From Neiella litorisoli (GTDB taxonomy: Bacteria; Pseudomonadota; Gammaproteobacteria; Enterobacterales; Neiellaceae): a stretch of DNA of 64,000 nucleotides. The notes beneath the pieces were generated by a model. The model saw nothing but the letters and a program-made list of their open reading frames with translations, made no database searches and was not told where the DNA came from. Shown one piece after another: positions 46,385-56,120 of the stretch (position 1 is its first letter; the number at the start of each line of letters is the position of its first letter). Both the position numbers and the translations under genes were made by a program. Location of the stretch: assembly GCF_014773395.1 (NCBI RefSeq), contig NZ_JACXAF010000006.1, positions 62,001 to 126,000 of the forward strand. The letters are read 5' to 3'.

Positions 46385-46707
46385 CGTGTTGCTCCTAGCT
46401 GCTTTTGAGACTTGTTAGTAAATATCAGACCTAGGTTGAACCAGCCGCTTTCTGTTTTGGTGACGCGAATAACTTTCGCTTCAAACTGTTTGCTAATTGG
46501 CTCGGAAGGGGAGAATTTCACCTTAACGGCAGTGTCGAGAGAGAGGGGTCTATCCATCTCAACCTGCAAGCCGCCGCCAGACACATCAAAACACATGACG
46601 GTGCGAGTTATTTCGGAAGTTTGCTCCGTCCAACTCAATTCAATGAGGTGTTTTTCCATATCCAAGCGTAGTGACTGTCGCCTGTCCATGTACCCTGAAC
46701 CATGCAT
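46381..46707 (-). CDS. PilZ-domain c-di-GMP-binding protein
   Basis: A protein of 108 residues with the PilZ signature: RRQSLR near the N-terminus (arginine cluster) and DVSGGG (D-x-S-x-x-G) about 30 residues later, both required for c-di-GMP binding. TGGAG lies 6 bases before ATG 46707; a TTG four codons earlier (46719) is also open. It is the first gene of the operon with ParA and RHH proteins. It may couple c-di-GMP to their action. Confidence 0.8.
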   Translation of the reverse strand: MHGSGYMDRRQSLRLDMEKHLIELSWTEQTSEITRTVMCFDVSGGGLQVEMDRPLSLDTAVKVKFSPSEPISKQFEAKVIRVTKTESGWFNLGLIFTNKSQKQLGATR

Positions 46708-46719
46708 TACCGACTCCAA

Positions 46720-47095
46720 TTAATTTTCAATGTCAGACTGATATAAAAAGTGGCCAACTCGTACACCACTATAGTTGAGTAAACAAAGCTTAAACTGAGC
46801 TACCGATCGACTTTTTGGGGGATGAAATTTTGACAGGTGACGAAAAACAAACACGTCAATAAAACAAAAATGATAATTAAAACATGATGTTGAGTTAATT
46901 TTTTTGAAGGTGGTGGATGTGCCCGCTTGGACGATGTCTTGTGCTAATCCAATTTGGTATTTGCCGTTAGTTCGTACTCGATCCTCTGCCTCTTGATCGT
47001 TTGCGGCGCTTGCAATTTTAAGTATCGAAAGTTGATTTTACGATCATAAAACATATAATCATACAATATTATAAAAATGTTGTTAGGTGTCAATA
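46720..47095. other. Intergenic region between the PilZ operon and transketolase
   Basis: About 376 bases, AT-rich, holding the divergent promoters. Near 47040-47080 there are A/T-rich, palindrome-like stretches (CATACAATATTATAAAAATG) before the transketolase start. The word ACAATATT also occurs before araB, so a shared regulator is conceivable. No gene is called. Confidence 0.5.
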
Positions 47096-49096
47096 ATGAA
47101 TAGTAAGTCTCACACAGAGTCGGCAAACGCCATTCGAATGCTCACGGTTGATGCAGTACAAAAAGCTGCTTCCGGCCACCCAGGAGCGCCAATGGGCATG
47201 GCCGATATCGCTACCGTCCTGTGGCAAAACTTTTTATCGCATCATCCGCTTAACCCTGATTGGGCTAACCGCGATCGTTTCGTCCTGTCCAATGGTCACG
47301 GCTCGATGCTGATTTACTCGCTACTGCATTTGTCGGGCTACGACGTTTCAATTGATGATTTGAAGCAATTCCGTCAGCTTCACTCAAAAACGCCTGGTCA
47401 CCCTGAAGTGGGTTACACGCCGGGCGTTGAGACCACAACCGGCCCACTCGGGGCAGGTATTGCCAATGCAGTAGGGATGGCGATCGCCGAGAAAACCCTA
47501 GCTGCGCAGTTTAACAAGCCAGCTTTTGACTTGGTGGATCACTACACCTATTGCTTCTTAGGTGATGGTTGCATGATGGAAGGTATTTCTCACGAATCAT
47601 GTTCACTGGCAGGCACTCTAGGCTTAGGCAAGCTGATTGCGTTTTGGGATGACAATGGCATCTCTATTGATGGCCATGTCGAGGGCTGGTTCAGTGATGA
47701 CACAGCAAGTCGATTCGAAGCTTACGGCTGGCATGTGATCCGCGATGTTGATGGTCACGATGCTGCCGCTATTACCGCAGCAATTGAACAAGCCAAGCAA
47801 GAAAGCAGTAAGCCAACGCTGATCTGCTGTAAAACGACGATTGGCTTTGGTTCGCCAAATAAGTCGGGCAGTCATGATTGTCACGGGGCGCCGTTGGGAG
47901 CCGAAGAGATTGATGCGGTTCGTCAGCAGTTAGATTGGCCTCATGCACCGTTTGTGGTGCCGAATGAAGTCTATCTGGCTTGGGATGCAACGGTCTCTGG
48001 CCAAGGGCGATTTGATGAATGGCAGCAGCTATTCGAAGATTACAAGCAGCAGTTCCCAGAGTTGGCCGCGGAGTTTAAACGCCGTGTGATTGATCAGGAG
48101 TTACCAGCAGACTTTGACAGCAAAGCGCTGGACTTCATTCGTCAGTGCCAAGAACAGCAAGCCGATTTGCCGACTCGTAAAGCGTCGCAAAACAGCATTG
48201 GTTTTCTGGCCAATCAGTTGCCTGAATTATTGGGCGGATCAGCCGATTTAGCTGGCTCAAACTTGACCCTATGGCCAGAGGCTAAAGGTTTGCAGGACGA
48301 AGCTTCCGGTAATTATGTATTCTACGGCGTTCGTGAGTTTGGCATGAGTGCCATCATGAATGGTATTGCATTGCACGGTGGTTTCATCCCGTTTGGCGCA
48401 ACCTTCCTGATGTTTATGGAATATGCGCGCAACGCTGTGCGGATGTCGGCATTGATGAAAGCTCAAAGTATCTTCGTCTACACCCACGACTCAATTGGTC
48501 AGGGCGAAGATGGCCCAACTCACCAACCAGTCGAGCAGTTGGCGAACTTGCGACTTACCCCGAATCTTGATACTTGGCGTCCGTGCGATAGCGCTGAAGC
48601 GGCAGTGGCTTGGGTAGAGTCGGTCAAACGAGCCAATGGTCCAAGTGCGCTGGTGTTCTCGCGCCAGAATACCAAGGCTGAGCCGCGTAACGACGAGCAA
48701 TTGGCAAACGTTGCCAAAGGTGGCTACATCCTCCGCGAAACCTTATCGGACCCTGATATTGTGTTGATTGCCACAGGCTCTGAGGTGTCGTTGGCAACCG
48801 GCGCGGCTGAGCAGCTCGCAGAGCAAGGTGTGCAAGCGCGCGTGGTGTCGATGCCATGTACTGAGCGATTTGATGGTCAGCTGGCAGCTTACAAAGAGGC
48901 CGTGTTACCACCTGCATGTCCGAAGCTGGTGGTTGAAGCGGCACACCCTGATTTCTGGCACAAGTACATCGCCGGTAACGGCGCTGCGATTGGTATCGAT
49001 TGCTTTGGTGAGTCAGCACCGGGTCCAGCACTGTTGAAGCATTTTGGCTTTACGGTTGACAAGGTCGTTGCGAAGGCAAAAGAGCTAGTCGGTTAG
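47096..49096 (+). CDS. tkt: Transketolase
   Basis: A transketolase of 666 residues transferring two-carbon units between sugar phosphates with thiamine diphosphate. The TPP motif [12 protein letters not shown] lies near 155-166, [15 protein letters not shown] near 463-477 and [15 protein letters not shown] near 114-128. ATG 47096 is 6 bases after AGGTG; a GTG at 47087 would be three codons longer. It is convergent with transaldolase and adjacent to the arabinose operon, so it probably serves pentose entry. Confidence 0.96.
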   Translation: MNSKSHTESANAIRMLTVDAVQKAASGHPGAPMGMADIATVLWQNFLSHHPLNPDWANRDRFVLSNGHGSMLIYSLLHLSGYDVSIDDLKQFRQLHSKTPGHPEVGYTPGVETTTGPLGAGIANAVGMAIAEKTLAAQFNKPAFDLVDHYTYCFLGDGCMMEGISHESCSLAGTLGLGKLIAFWDDNGISIDGHVEGWFSDDTASRFEAYGWHVIRDVDGHDAAAITAAIEQAKQESSKPTLICCKTTIGFGSPNKSGSHDCHGAPLGAEEIDAVRQQLDWPHAPFVVPNEVYLAWDATVSGQGRFDEWQQLFEDYKQQFPELAAEFKRRVIDQELPADFDSKALDFIRQCQEQQADLPTRKASQNSIGFLANQLPELLGGSADLAGSNLTLWPEAKGLQDEASGNYVFYGVREFGMSAIMNGIALHGGFIPFGATFLMFMEYARNAVRMSALMKAQSIFVYTHDSIGQGEDGPTHQPVEQLANLRLTPNLDTWRPCDSAEAAVAWVESVKRANGPSALVFSRQNTKAEPRNDEQLANVAKGGYILRETLSDPDIVLIATGSEVSLATGAAEQLAEQGVQARVVSMPCTERFDGQLAAYKEAVLPPACPKLVVEAAHPDFWHKYIAGNGAAIGIDCFGESAPGPALLKHFGFTVDKVVAKAKELVG

Positions 49097-49125
49097 TCCG
49101 AGTAGGAAAGTATGTTTGGCTAATT

Positions 49126-49159
49126 AAAAAGGCCGGCTCTAAACAGAGCCGGCCTTTTT
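49126..49159. terminator. Bidirectional terminator between tkt and tal
   Basis: AAAAAGGCCGGCTCT and AGAGCCGGCCTTTTT pair perfectly around an AAAC loop, with T runs in both directions. It ends both convergent transcripts. Confidence 0.95.
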
Positions 49160-49178
49160 CTTAGTTGAAGCGGTGGGA

Positions 49179-50126
49179 TTAAACTAGCTTGGCTAGCATT
49201 GCCTCCAAGGCAACTTGGTCTTTGGCAAATTGGCGAATACCTTCGGCCAACTTATCGTGCGACATTGGGTCGTTATTCATCGCCCAGCGGAACTCTTGCT
49301 CGGTTAATGGCTGCTCTTGTTCCGTGGTGTCTGTGGTTGGCTGCAGGCGACGCTCCAGTGGCGCATCGGTTTGCTCCAGCTCGGCCAATAGTGCAGGGCT
49401 AATGGTCAGGCGATCACAGCCAGCCAATGACTGGATTTCACCAATATTACGGAAGCTGGCACCCATCACGACAGTGTCAAACTGGTGTTGTTTGAAGTAG
49501 CTGTAAATTTGCTTCACTGACTGCACGCCCGGATCGTTATCGCCTGAGAAATCGGTATCAGGTTGATTGGCTTTATACCAATCCAGAATTCGACCAACAA
49601 ATGGCGAGATCAGATAAGCACCCACCTCAGCACAAGCGCGCGCTTGTTCAAAAGCAAAGATTAACGTCAGGTTACAACGAATGCCTTCAGCTTCGAGCAC
49701 TTTAGCGGCCTGAATACCTTCCCAAGTAGAGGCAATTTTGATCAGCACGCGCGAGGTATCTGCGCCTTCTTGACGGTACAGTTCAATCAACTGACGGGCT
49801 TTTTCGATGGTCGCCTGAGTGTCAAATGACAGGCGTGCATCCACTTCAGTTGAGACCAAACCTGGGACCTGCTCAAGCAACTTCATGCCAATCAAAACCG
49901 ATAGTTTATCGGCGGCGGCAGCCACAACATCATCACTGTTTTGTGCTTTGGCCCAGTCAATGGCTTGGCTGGCTAGTGGTTGGTATTTCTCAATCATCAT
50001 TGCTTTGAGCAATAACGATGGGTTAGTCGTCGCATCTTCGGGCTTGTAAGTGCCGATGGCTTCAAAATCGCCGGTATCGGCAACCACTGTCGTCATCTGC
50101 TTTAGCTGAATAAGTTGGCTAGTCAT
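49179..50126 (-). CDS. tal: Transaldolase
   Basis: A transaldolase of 315 residues, similar in length to E. coli TalB (317). It transfers a dihydroxyacetone unit between sedoheptulose 7-phosphate and glyceraldehyde 3-phosphate. The family region [12 protein letters not shown] is near 30-41 and the Schiff-base lysine segment [15 protein letters not shown] near 127-141. AAGGATT precedes the ATG. It is divergent from araB. Confidence 0.95.
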   Translation of the reverse strand: MTSQLIQLKQMTTVVADTGDFEAIGTYKPEDATTNPSLLLKAMMIEKYQPLASQAIDWAKAQNSDDVVAAAADKLSVLIGMKLLEQVPGLVSTEVDARLSFDTQATIEKARQLIELYRQEGADTSRVLIKIASTWEGIQAAKVLEAEGIRCNLTLIFAFEQARACAEVGAYLISPFVGRILDWYKANQPDTDFSGDNDPGVQSVKQIYSYFKQHQFDTVVMGASFRNIGEIQSLAGCDRLTISPALLAELEQTDAPLERRLQPTTDTTEQEQPLTEQEFRWAMNNDPMSHDKLAEGIRQFAKDQVALEAMLAKLV

Positions 50127-50220
50127 TTGAATCCTTATTTGCTGGTTCTGTCCTCAAGCCATCATCAGTAGATCAGGGTTTGATCCATCTCACAATAAGC
50201 TAACGAGGTATTTATTGGTA

Positions 50221-50265
50221 GTACTATATTACCTTTACAATTTAACAATATTGATATTATAGTAC
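50221..50265. promoter_or_regulatory. Candidate operator in the tal-araB divergent region
   Basis: The arms GTACTATA (50221-50228) and TATAGTAC (50258-50265) form an inverted repeat 29 bases apart between the divergent tal and araB genes. The region is AT-rich. It could be a paired site for a pentose-responsive regulator; no regulator gene is in this window. Confidence 0.35.
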
Positions 50266-50308
50266 AATTAAAGTTTGTATCCTCTTCCTGATTTATTTGA
50301 AGGTGTTT

Positions 50309-51982
50309 ATGTCTCGTTTCACATTGGGACTGGATTTTGGCTCCGATTCAGTGCGTGCCCTCGTGGTTAACACCACGACGGGCGAAGAAGTAGCCACGTT
50401 TTCATATTTGTATCCCCGCTGGAGCCAGGGGTTATTCTGCGATCCGTCGAAAGACCAATACCGCCAGCACCCACAAGATTACATTGACAGCTTGATTGCG
50501 GTTGTTAATGGCGTGTTGGAATCAGTTCCAGCAGAAGTTGCTGCCAACATTGTTGGCATGAGCTTCGATACCACCGGTTCAACGCCGGTAGCAGTGAATG
50601 CTGAGGGCGTACCTCTGGCGTTGACTGAGTCATTTAAAGAAAACCCCAATGCCATGTTCGTGCTGTGGAAAGACCACACCGCGATTGTTGAAGCCGAGGA
50701 AATCACCAAAGCGGCCGCTCAATCAGACGCGCAATACCTGAAATACATGGGTGGTACTTATTCCTCTGAATGGTACTGGGCAAAGGCATTGCACATTTTC
50801 CGTAACGATCAATCGGTAAAAGGCAATACCCACATGTGGGTTGAGCATTGCGACTGGATGACTGCACTGATGTGCGGCACCACTCACCCAGACAACTTTG
50901 TCCTCGGGCGCTGCGCCGCGGGTCACAAATTAATGTGGAATGCGGAGTGGGGTGGGTTCCCAGCGAATGAATTCTTCACCGCGATTGATCCGTTACTCGA
51001 TGGTTTGGTGAGCAAACTAAACCCAGCAACTCAGGCAAGTGACCAAGTTGCTGGCCAGTTAACTGCCGAGTGGGCTGAAAAGCTTGGATTACCTGTCGGA
51101 ATCGCAGTTGGTTATGGTGCCTTTGATTGCCACATGGGGGCCGTTGCTGCCAACGTTCGTCCAGGCGTACTCACCAAAGTAATGGGTACTTCAACCTGTG
51201 ATATTACCGTGGCTCTGCCAGAAGTCGTGGGCGATACCTGCGTCAAAGGCATTTGTGGTCAAGTCGATGGATCCGTGGTCCCGGATTTGATCGGCATGGA
51301 AGCTGGTCAATCCGCTTTCGGTGATTTGTACGCTTGGTACAAGAAATTGTTGATGTGGCCAGTGCGGCAATTACTGCCACTGACGAATGTCAGCAATGAT
51401 GCCGAAGCGATTGCTCAAATCGATGATCTGCTGTTGATGAAGATCTCCGAAGCGGCAAGCCAGATTGCCCCTTCAGAATCAGATGTTGTTGCTCTTGACT
51501 GGATTAATGGTCGCCGTACGCCTGATGCCGATCAGCGTGCTTCGATGGCCGTTGCCGGAATGAAAATGGGTACTGATGCAGCCAGCTTGTTTAAAGTCAT
51601 TGTTGAAGCAACCGCCTTTGGTTCACGGGCGATCACCGAGCGTTTCCGCGAGGAAGGCGTGGCGATTGACTCTGTGGTCGTGATTGGCGGTATTTCGAAA
51701 AAGTCTGACTACGTTATGCAAACCTGTGCCGATATCTGGAACTGCCAGATTGAAGTGCTTGAGAGCGATCAGAGCTGTGCCTTAGGTGCTGCCATTATGG
51801 CCGCTGTTGCTGCCGGTGAGCATCCAGATGTAGCGACAGCCCAGCAAGTGATGGCATCACCAGTTTGTAAGTCCTACCAACCAAACGACAGCCGCGTGGC
51901 TGTTTACGATGCCCTGTATGCCAAATACCAAAGCCTTGGTTCCTTTGTGAATGGTGGCTTCGTGAACGGAGGTGTGCAATGA
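50309..51982 (+). CDS. araB: Ribulokinase
   Basis: A FGGY-family kinase of 557 residues phosphorylating L-ribulose to L-ribulose 5-phosphate. The N-terminal GLDFGSDSVRALVVNTTTG is the FGGY phosphate-binding start, and the C-terminal half holds VVIGGISKKSDYVMQ. The length fits E. coli AraB (566). GAAGGTG lies before ATG 50309; a TTG four codons earlier (50297) is less likely. It overlaps araD by 4 bases, giving the order araB-araD-araA. Confidence 0.95.
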   Translation: MSRFTLGLDFGSDSVRALVVNTTTGEEVATFSYLYPRWSQGLFCDPSKDQYRQHPQDYIDSLIAVVNGVLESVPAEVAANIVGMSFDTTGSTPVAVNAEGVPLALTESFKENPNAMFVLWKDHTAIVEAEEITKAAAQSDAQYLKYMGGTYSSEWYWAKALHIFRNDQSVKGNTHMWVEHCDWMTALMCGTTHPDNFVLGRCAAGHKLMWNAEWGGFPANEFFTAIDPLLDGLVSKLNPATQASDQVAGQLTAEWAEKLGLPVGIAVGYGAFDCHMGAVAANVRPGVLTKVMGTSTCDITVALPEVVGDTCVKGICGQVDGSVVPDLIGMEAGQSAFGDLYAWYKKLLMWPVRQLLPLTNVSNDAEAIAQIDDLLLMKISEAASQIAPSESDVVALDWINGRRTPDADQRASMAVAGMKMGTDAASLFKVIVEATAFGSRAITERFREEGVAIDSVVVIGGISKKSDYVMQTCADIWNCQIEVLESDQSCALGAAIMAAVAAGEHPDVATAQQVMASPVCKSYQPNDSRVAVYDALYAKYQSLGSFVNGGFVNGGVQ

Positions 51983-52677
51983 GCAAGTACACCGAACTGA
52001 AGCGCGAAGTTTATGAAGCCAACATGGAGCTGCAAAACCGCGGCTTAGTGATTTACACCTTCGGCAACGTGTCACAAATTGATCGCGCCGCTGGTGTTGT
52101 GGCGATTAAACCTTCAGGTGTGTCTTACGATGCCATGAAGCCGGAAGATATTGTTGTTGTCGATTTAGAAAACAACATTGTTGAAGGCACTATGAGACCT
52201 TCATCAGACACCAAAACCCACACCCATTTGTATCGCCATTTTGCCGACATCGGTGGTGTCACGCACACCCATTCCACCTACGCCACGGCTTGGGCGCAAG
52301 CGAAGCAGTCAATACCATGCTTGGGAACCACGCATGCGGATTATGTCCACGGCGACATCGTTTGTACCCGAGTGCTGACCGATGAGCAAGTTCAGGGTGA
52401 TTACGAAGAAGAAACCGGTATTCAAATCACTGAAGCGTATCAGAACCGCGATCCTAAGGCCGCGCCTATGGTGATTGTCGCGGGCCATGCGCCATTTACA
52501 TGGGGCAAAGATGGCGCCGAATCGGTTTATCACGCTGCCTTGCTTGAGGAAATTGCCCGCATGGCATACCTCACCCGAACGCTTGATCCAAAAGCGGAGC
52601 CGTTGAAGCAGGCCATTTTGGACAAACACTATTTAAGAAAACACGGTAAAGACGCTTACTACGGCCAGTCCAAGTAA
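51979..52677 (+). CDS. araD: L-ribulose-5-phosphate 4-epimerase
   Basis: A zinc-dependent epimerase of 232 residues making D-xylulose 5-phosphate. Zinc ligands are visible in GVTHTHSTYATAWAQ (two histidines) and AGHAPFTWG. GGAGGTG is a strong ribosome binding site, within the end of araB. Length equals that of E. coli AraD (231). Confidence 0.96.
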   Translation: MSKYTELKREVYEANMELQNRGLVIYTFGNVSQIDRAAGVVAIKPSGVSYDAMKPEDIVVVDLENNIVEGTMRPSSDTKTHTHLYRHFADIGGVTHTHSTYATAWAQAKQSIPCLGTTHADYVHGDIVCTRVLTDEQVQGDYEEETGIQITEAYQNRDPKAAPMVIVAGHAPFTWGKDGAESVYHAALLEEIARMAYLTRTLDPKAEPLKQAILDKHYLRKHGKDAYYGQSK

Positions 52678-52707
52678 CCGAACAACTGATTACCAAGGAA
52701 ACAAATT

Positions 52708-54210
52708 ATGAACACTACATCAGCGAAACAAGTTTGGTTTGTCACCGGCTCGCAACACTTATACGGGCCAAAGGTACTTGCTGAAGTTGCCCAAAATAGC
52801 CAAGCCATCGTCAATGGTTTGAATAGCGAAAACACTATTGCGACCGAGTTGGTTTGTAAGCCAACGGTAAAATCGCCAGAAGAGATCCTCGAGGTCTGTT
52901 TGCAAGCCAATAGTGATCCAAACTGTGTCGGTTTGGTGCTGTGGATGCACACATTCTCGCCTGCGAAAATGTGGATTGCAGGTCTTAACGTGTTGACCAA
53001 ACCTTGGTTGCACTTGCACACCCAATTCAATGCTGCGCTACCTTGGGCAGACATTGATATGAACTACATGAACACTCACCAGAGTGCTCACGGTGACCGC
53101 GAATTTGGTTTTATCGGCACCCGGATGCGTAAAGAGCGCAAAGTGGTCGTTGGCCACTGGCGGCAAGCCCACGTTCAACAGGAAATTGACGATTGGTGCC
53201 GTGCTGCTCTGGGTTGGGCCGAAAGCCAGTCACTGAAAGTGGCTCGTTTCGGCGACAACATGCGTCACGTTGCAGTGACCGAAGGTGACAAAGTTGCGGC
53301 GCAAATTACCTTTGGTTATCAAGTTCATGGCTTTGGTATTGCCGATTTAGTATCGGTTATCGATCAAATCACTGATGCTGATGTGGCCGCTCAACTCGAG
53401 CTGTACCGCAATGACTACACTGGCGTTGATGCCATTTTGGCCGACGAATACAGCAAGCAAATGTTGGTTAACGAAGCGCGCTTAGAGCTTGGTATGCGTA
53501 AGTTCCTTGATGATGGCGGCTTTGGCGCATTCACCAACTGTTTCGAAAACCTAGCCGGCATGACGGGTCTGCCAGGTTTGGCTACCCAACGTCTGATGTC
53601 GCAAGGCTTCGGCTATGGTGGCGAGGGTGACTGGAAGACCGCGGCCATGGTACGGATCATGAAAGTGATGGGTCAGGGTCGTGAAGGTGGTTGTTCCTTC
53701 ATGGAGGATTACACCTATAACTTTGGCTCAAGCGATCAGGTACTTGGCGCGCACATGCTTGAAGTTTGCCCATCAATTGCGGATGCCAAGCCTGCGCTGT
53801 CGGTACACCGCCACACCATTGGTGTGAAATGCGACGTTGCTCGTTTGCGCTTCACCGCCAAAGCAGGCCCAGCGATCAATGTGTCGCCTATCGATATGGG
53901 TAATCGCTTCCGCATTCTAGTCAATGAAGTGGATACCCTGACACCGCCGGCCGACTTACCAAACCTGCCTGTTGCATCAGCACTATGGGAGCCTAAGCCA
54001 AACTTGCAAATTGCAGCTGCTGCTTGGATCCATGCCGGTGGCGCTCACCACACCGCGTACAGCCAAGCTGTCACCACCGACATGATACTTGATTATGCCG
54101 ATATGGCGGGTGTTGAAACTGTGGTGATTGACGACGCCACGACGATTCGCACGCTGAAACAAGAGCTGCGCAATAGCGCTGCCTATTACCAGTTGAAGCA
54201 GGGCGTTTAA
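52708..54210 (+). CDS. araA: L-arabinose isomerase
   Basis: An isomerase of 500 residues converting L-arabinose to L-ribulose. The metal and catalytic residues are in [18 protein letters not shown] (Glu), [11 protein letters not shown] (Glu), [11 protein letters not shown] (His) and [11 protein letters not shown] (His). AAGGAAAC precedes the ATG. A short hairpin overlaps the stop codon. It is followed by a HAD gene. Confidence 0.97.
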   Translation: MNTTSAKQVWFVTGSQHLYGPKVLAEVAQNSQAIVNGLNSENTIATELVCKPTVKSPEEILEVCLQANSDPNCVGLVLWMHTFSPAKMWIAGLNVLTKPWLHLHTQFNAALPWADIDMNYMNTHQSAHGDREFGFIGTRMRKERKVVVGHWRQAHVQQEIDDWCRAALGWAESQSLKVARFGDNMRHVAVTEGDKVAAQITFGYQVHGFGIADLVSVIDQITDADVAAQLELYRNDYTGVDAILADEYSKQMLVNEARLELGMRKFLDDGGFGAFTNCFENLAGMTGLPGLATQRLMSQGFGYGGEGDWKTAAMVRIMKVMGQGREGGCSFMEDYTYNFGSSDQVLGAHMLEVCPSIADAKPALSVHRHTIGVKCDVARLRFTAKAGPAINVSPIDMGNRFRILVNEVDTLTPPADLPNLPVASALWEPKPNLQIAAAAWIHAGGAHHTAYSQAVTTDMILDYADMAGVETVVIDDATTIRTLKQELRNSAAYYQLKQGV

Positions 54211-54245
54211 CGCCCTTGTTTTGGGCAGCGGATCGATCGCTGCCC
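54201..54245 (+). terminator. Two hairpins at the araA 3' end
   Basis: GGGCG-TTTAA-CGCCC spans the araA stop codon and is followed by TTGTTTT. A second stem, GGGCAGCG / CGCTGCCC, lies at 54223-54245 immediately before the ribosome binding site of the HAD gene. They may attenuate transcription or stabilise the upstream araBDA part relative to the downstream genes. Confidence 0.45.
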
Positions 54246-54268
54246 GCTACCCGAGAGGACAGCGTTCA

Positions 54269-54874
54269 ATGGTTAATTTGGCCAATTATCGCGGCTTGAT
54301 TTTCGACATGGACGGCACATTAATCGACTCCATGCCAAGGTCGTTAGCTGCGTGGCAACAGACCTGCGAACACTATGGTTACCCTTATGATGGCGACTAC
54401 CTACACTCGTTAGGTGGGGTGCCTACGAGGGCAACTATTGAGCTGTTGAACGACAAATTTGGTCGCAATCACTGCCCTGATGAAGTGACCGAATACAAAC
54501 ATACGGTACAAGAGAGCGACAGTGAGATGCCCGCCACCTTCGGCGCAATCGTCCGCCTTCTTGTCACTGCAAATGATAGCCAACGGGTTGGCGTTGGCAC
54601 CGGCTCAACACGCTCCCATGCGATGGAGTTACTTGGTCATCACCAGCTACTGAACCGGCTGAATGCGCTGGTTACCGCTTGTGATGTGGCACTTGGCAAG
54701 CCTCACCCAGAAACATTTTTGACGGTGGCTAGCCAAATGGGAGTGCCGCCGGAGCAATGCATTGTATTCGAAGATACGGAAATAGGCCTGCAAGCGGCTC
54801 AACGCGCAGGAATGGACTGTGTCTTGGTTGAGAGTGGGGAGCTACGGGAGTTTTACCCTGCTTTTTTTTCTTAA
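54269..54874 (+). CDS. HAD-superfamily sugar phosphatase/beta-phosphoglucomutase-like protein
   Basis: A protein of 201 residues with HAD motifs DMDGTLIDSMP near the start (nucleophile aspartate), GTGSTR (motif II), GKPHPE (motif III lysine) and VFEDTEIGL (motif IV). The fold with a small cap fits YqaB-like phosphatases. AGAGGA precedes ATG 54269. It may remove toxic sugar phosphates during arabinose growth; the substrate is inferred from context only. Confidence 0.85.
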   Translation: MVNLANYRGLIFDMDGTLIDSMPRSLAAWQQTCEHYGYPYDGDYLHSLGGVPTRATIELLNDKFGRNHCPDEVTEYKHTVQESDSEMPATFGAIVRLLVTANDSQRVGVGTGSTRSHAMELLGHHQLLNRLNALVTACDVALGKPHPETFLTVASQMGVPPEQCIVFEDTEIGLQAAQRAGMDCVLVESGELREFYPAFFS

Positions 54875-54909
54875 AATTAATAGTCGTATTAAATGATAAA
54901 AGGTGCCCT

Positions 54910-56106
54910 ATGTTACGCGAGTTACTTCAACCGATTTCCCGTCGCTCCATGGTGAGAAATCTGTCCTCGACTGCTATTACAGCTTTGCTTGTGGGGGCCA
55001 CTGTTTGCGCCTCCCCAGTTGTCCATGCAAAAGGAAAATCAATGACCACCTTGCCTTCGGCTCAGATGGAGCACTATGGCGTGCTTGCCGATGCCACTCC
55101 GGTAGAAAAAGTAACCTTGCGTAACAGCAATGGAATCGAACTCGATGTCATCGGTTATGGCGGCATCATTACCCGCCTAGAAACGCCAGACTCCAAAGGG
55201 CGCTTGGGTAATATTGTGTTAGGGATGGATTCGCTGGAAGACTATGTTGCATCCAACCCTTACTTTGGCGCCATTATTGGCCGCTATGGTAACCGTATTG
55301 CCAAAGGTAAATTCAGCCTCAATGGCACCGAGTATCAACTGGCAACGAATGATGGTGACAATCACCTCCACGGTGGTGTTCAAGGCTTTGATAAGCGCGT
55401 TTGGAAAATGGCTCCGTTTACCACCAGCAACAGCTCTGGTGTGGTGCTGACGTTAACCAGCGCCGATGGCGATCAGGGCTACCCAGGCGAATTGGATATG
55501 CAGGTGACTTATACCCTGACTAACGACAACACGCTGGATATGCAGTTCCAAGCGGAAACGGACAAACCGACTGTCGTCAACATGACCCAGCACAGCTATT
55601 TCAATCTGGCCGGTAAAGGTGACATTTTGGATCACCAACTGCAGATTAACTCCAGCCATATTACGCCAGTTGATGGTGGCCTGATCCCGACCGGTGAGTT
55701 GATGGCAGTGGCCAACACTGAGTTTGACTTCCGCCAAGCAAAAGCGATTGGCCGCGATATTGGCGGCAAGCACAAACAACTCGCTTTGGGTAAAGGTTAC
55801 GATCACAACTTCGTGTTGAAAGCGGCAATGGATGATGAGTTGGTCGAAGCGGCCAGTGTCTATGATCCTGCTTCAGGCCGTACTCTGGAAGTATGGACGT
55901 TGGAGCCTGCGGTACAATTCTACTCGGGTAACTTCCTCGATGGCAGCACGGCTCAGTCAGGCATGAAGCATGAATTCCGTACTGGTTTCTGCCTTGAGCC
56001 ACAGCATTACCCAGATTCGCCAAATCAGCCAAACTTCCCTTCAACAACCTTGTTGCCGGGTGATGTGTACCACACGCAAATCGTCTACAAGTTCGGCGTG
56101 AAGTAA
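54910..56106 (+). CDS. galM: Exported aldose 1-epimerase (mutarotase)
   Basis: A GalM-family protein of 398 residues with an N-terminal signal that contains RRSMVRN before a hydrophobic stretch ending AHA-like (VVHAKG), possibly a Tat signal. The catalytic histidines are in NHLHGGVQGFDKRVW and QHSYFNLAG and the glutamate in GFCLEPQHYPDSPNQPNFPS. It interconverts alpha and beta anomers of sugars released in the periplasm, speeding uptake. AAGGTG precedes the ATG. Confidence 0.9.
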   Translation: MLRELLQPISRRSMVRNLSSTAITALLVGATVCASPVVHAKGKSMTTLPSAQMEHYGVLADATPVEKVTLRNSNGIELDVIGYGGIITRLETPDSKGRLGNIVLGMDSLEDYVASNPYFGAIIGRYGNRIAKGKFSLNGTEYQLATNDGDNHLHGGVQGFDKRVWKMAPFTTSNSSGVVLTLTSADGDQGYPGELDMQVTYTLTNDNTLDMQFQAETDKPTVVNMTQHSYFNLAGKGDILDHQLQINSSHITPVDGGLIPTGELMAVANTEFDFRQAKAIGRDIGGKHKQLALGKGYDHNFVLKAAMDDELVEAASVYDPASGRTLEVWTLEPAVQFYSGNFLDGSTAQSGMKHEFRTGFCLEPQHYPDSPNQPNFPSTTLLPGDVYHTQIVYKFGVK

Positions 56107-56120
56107 GCTGAGTGGATATC

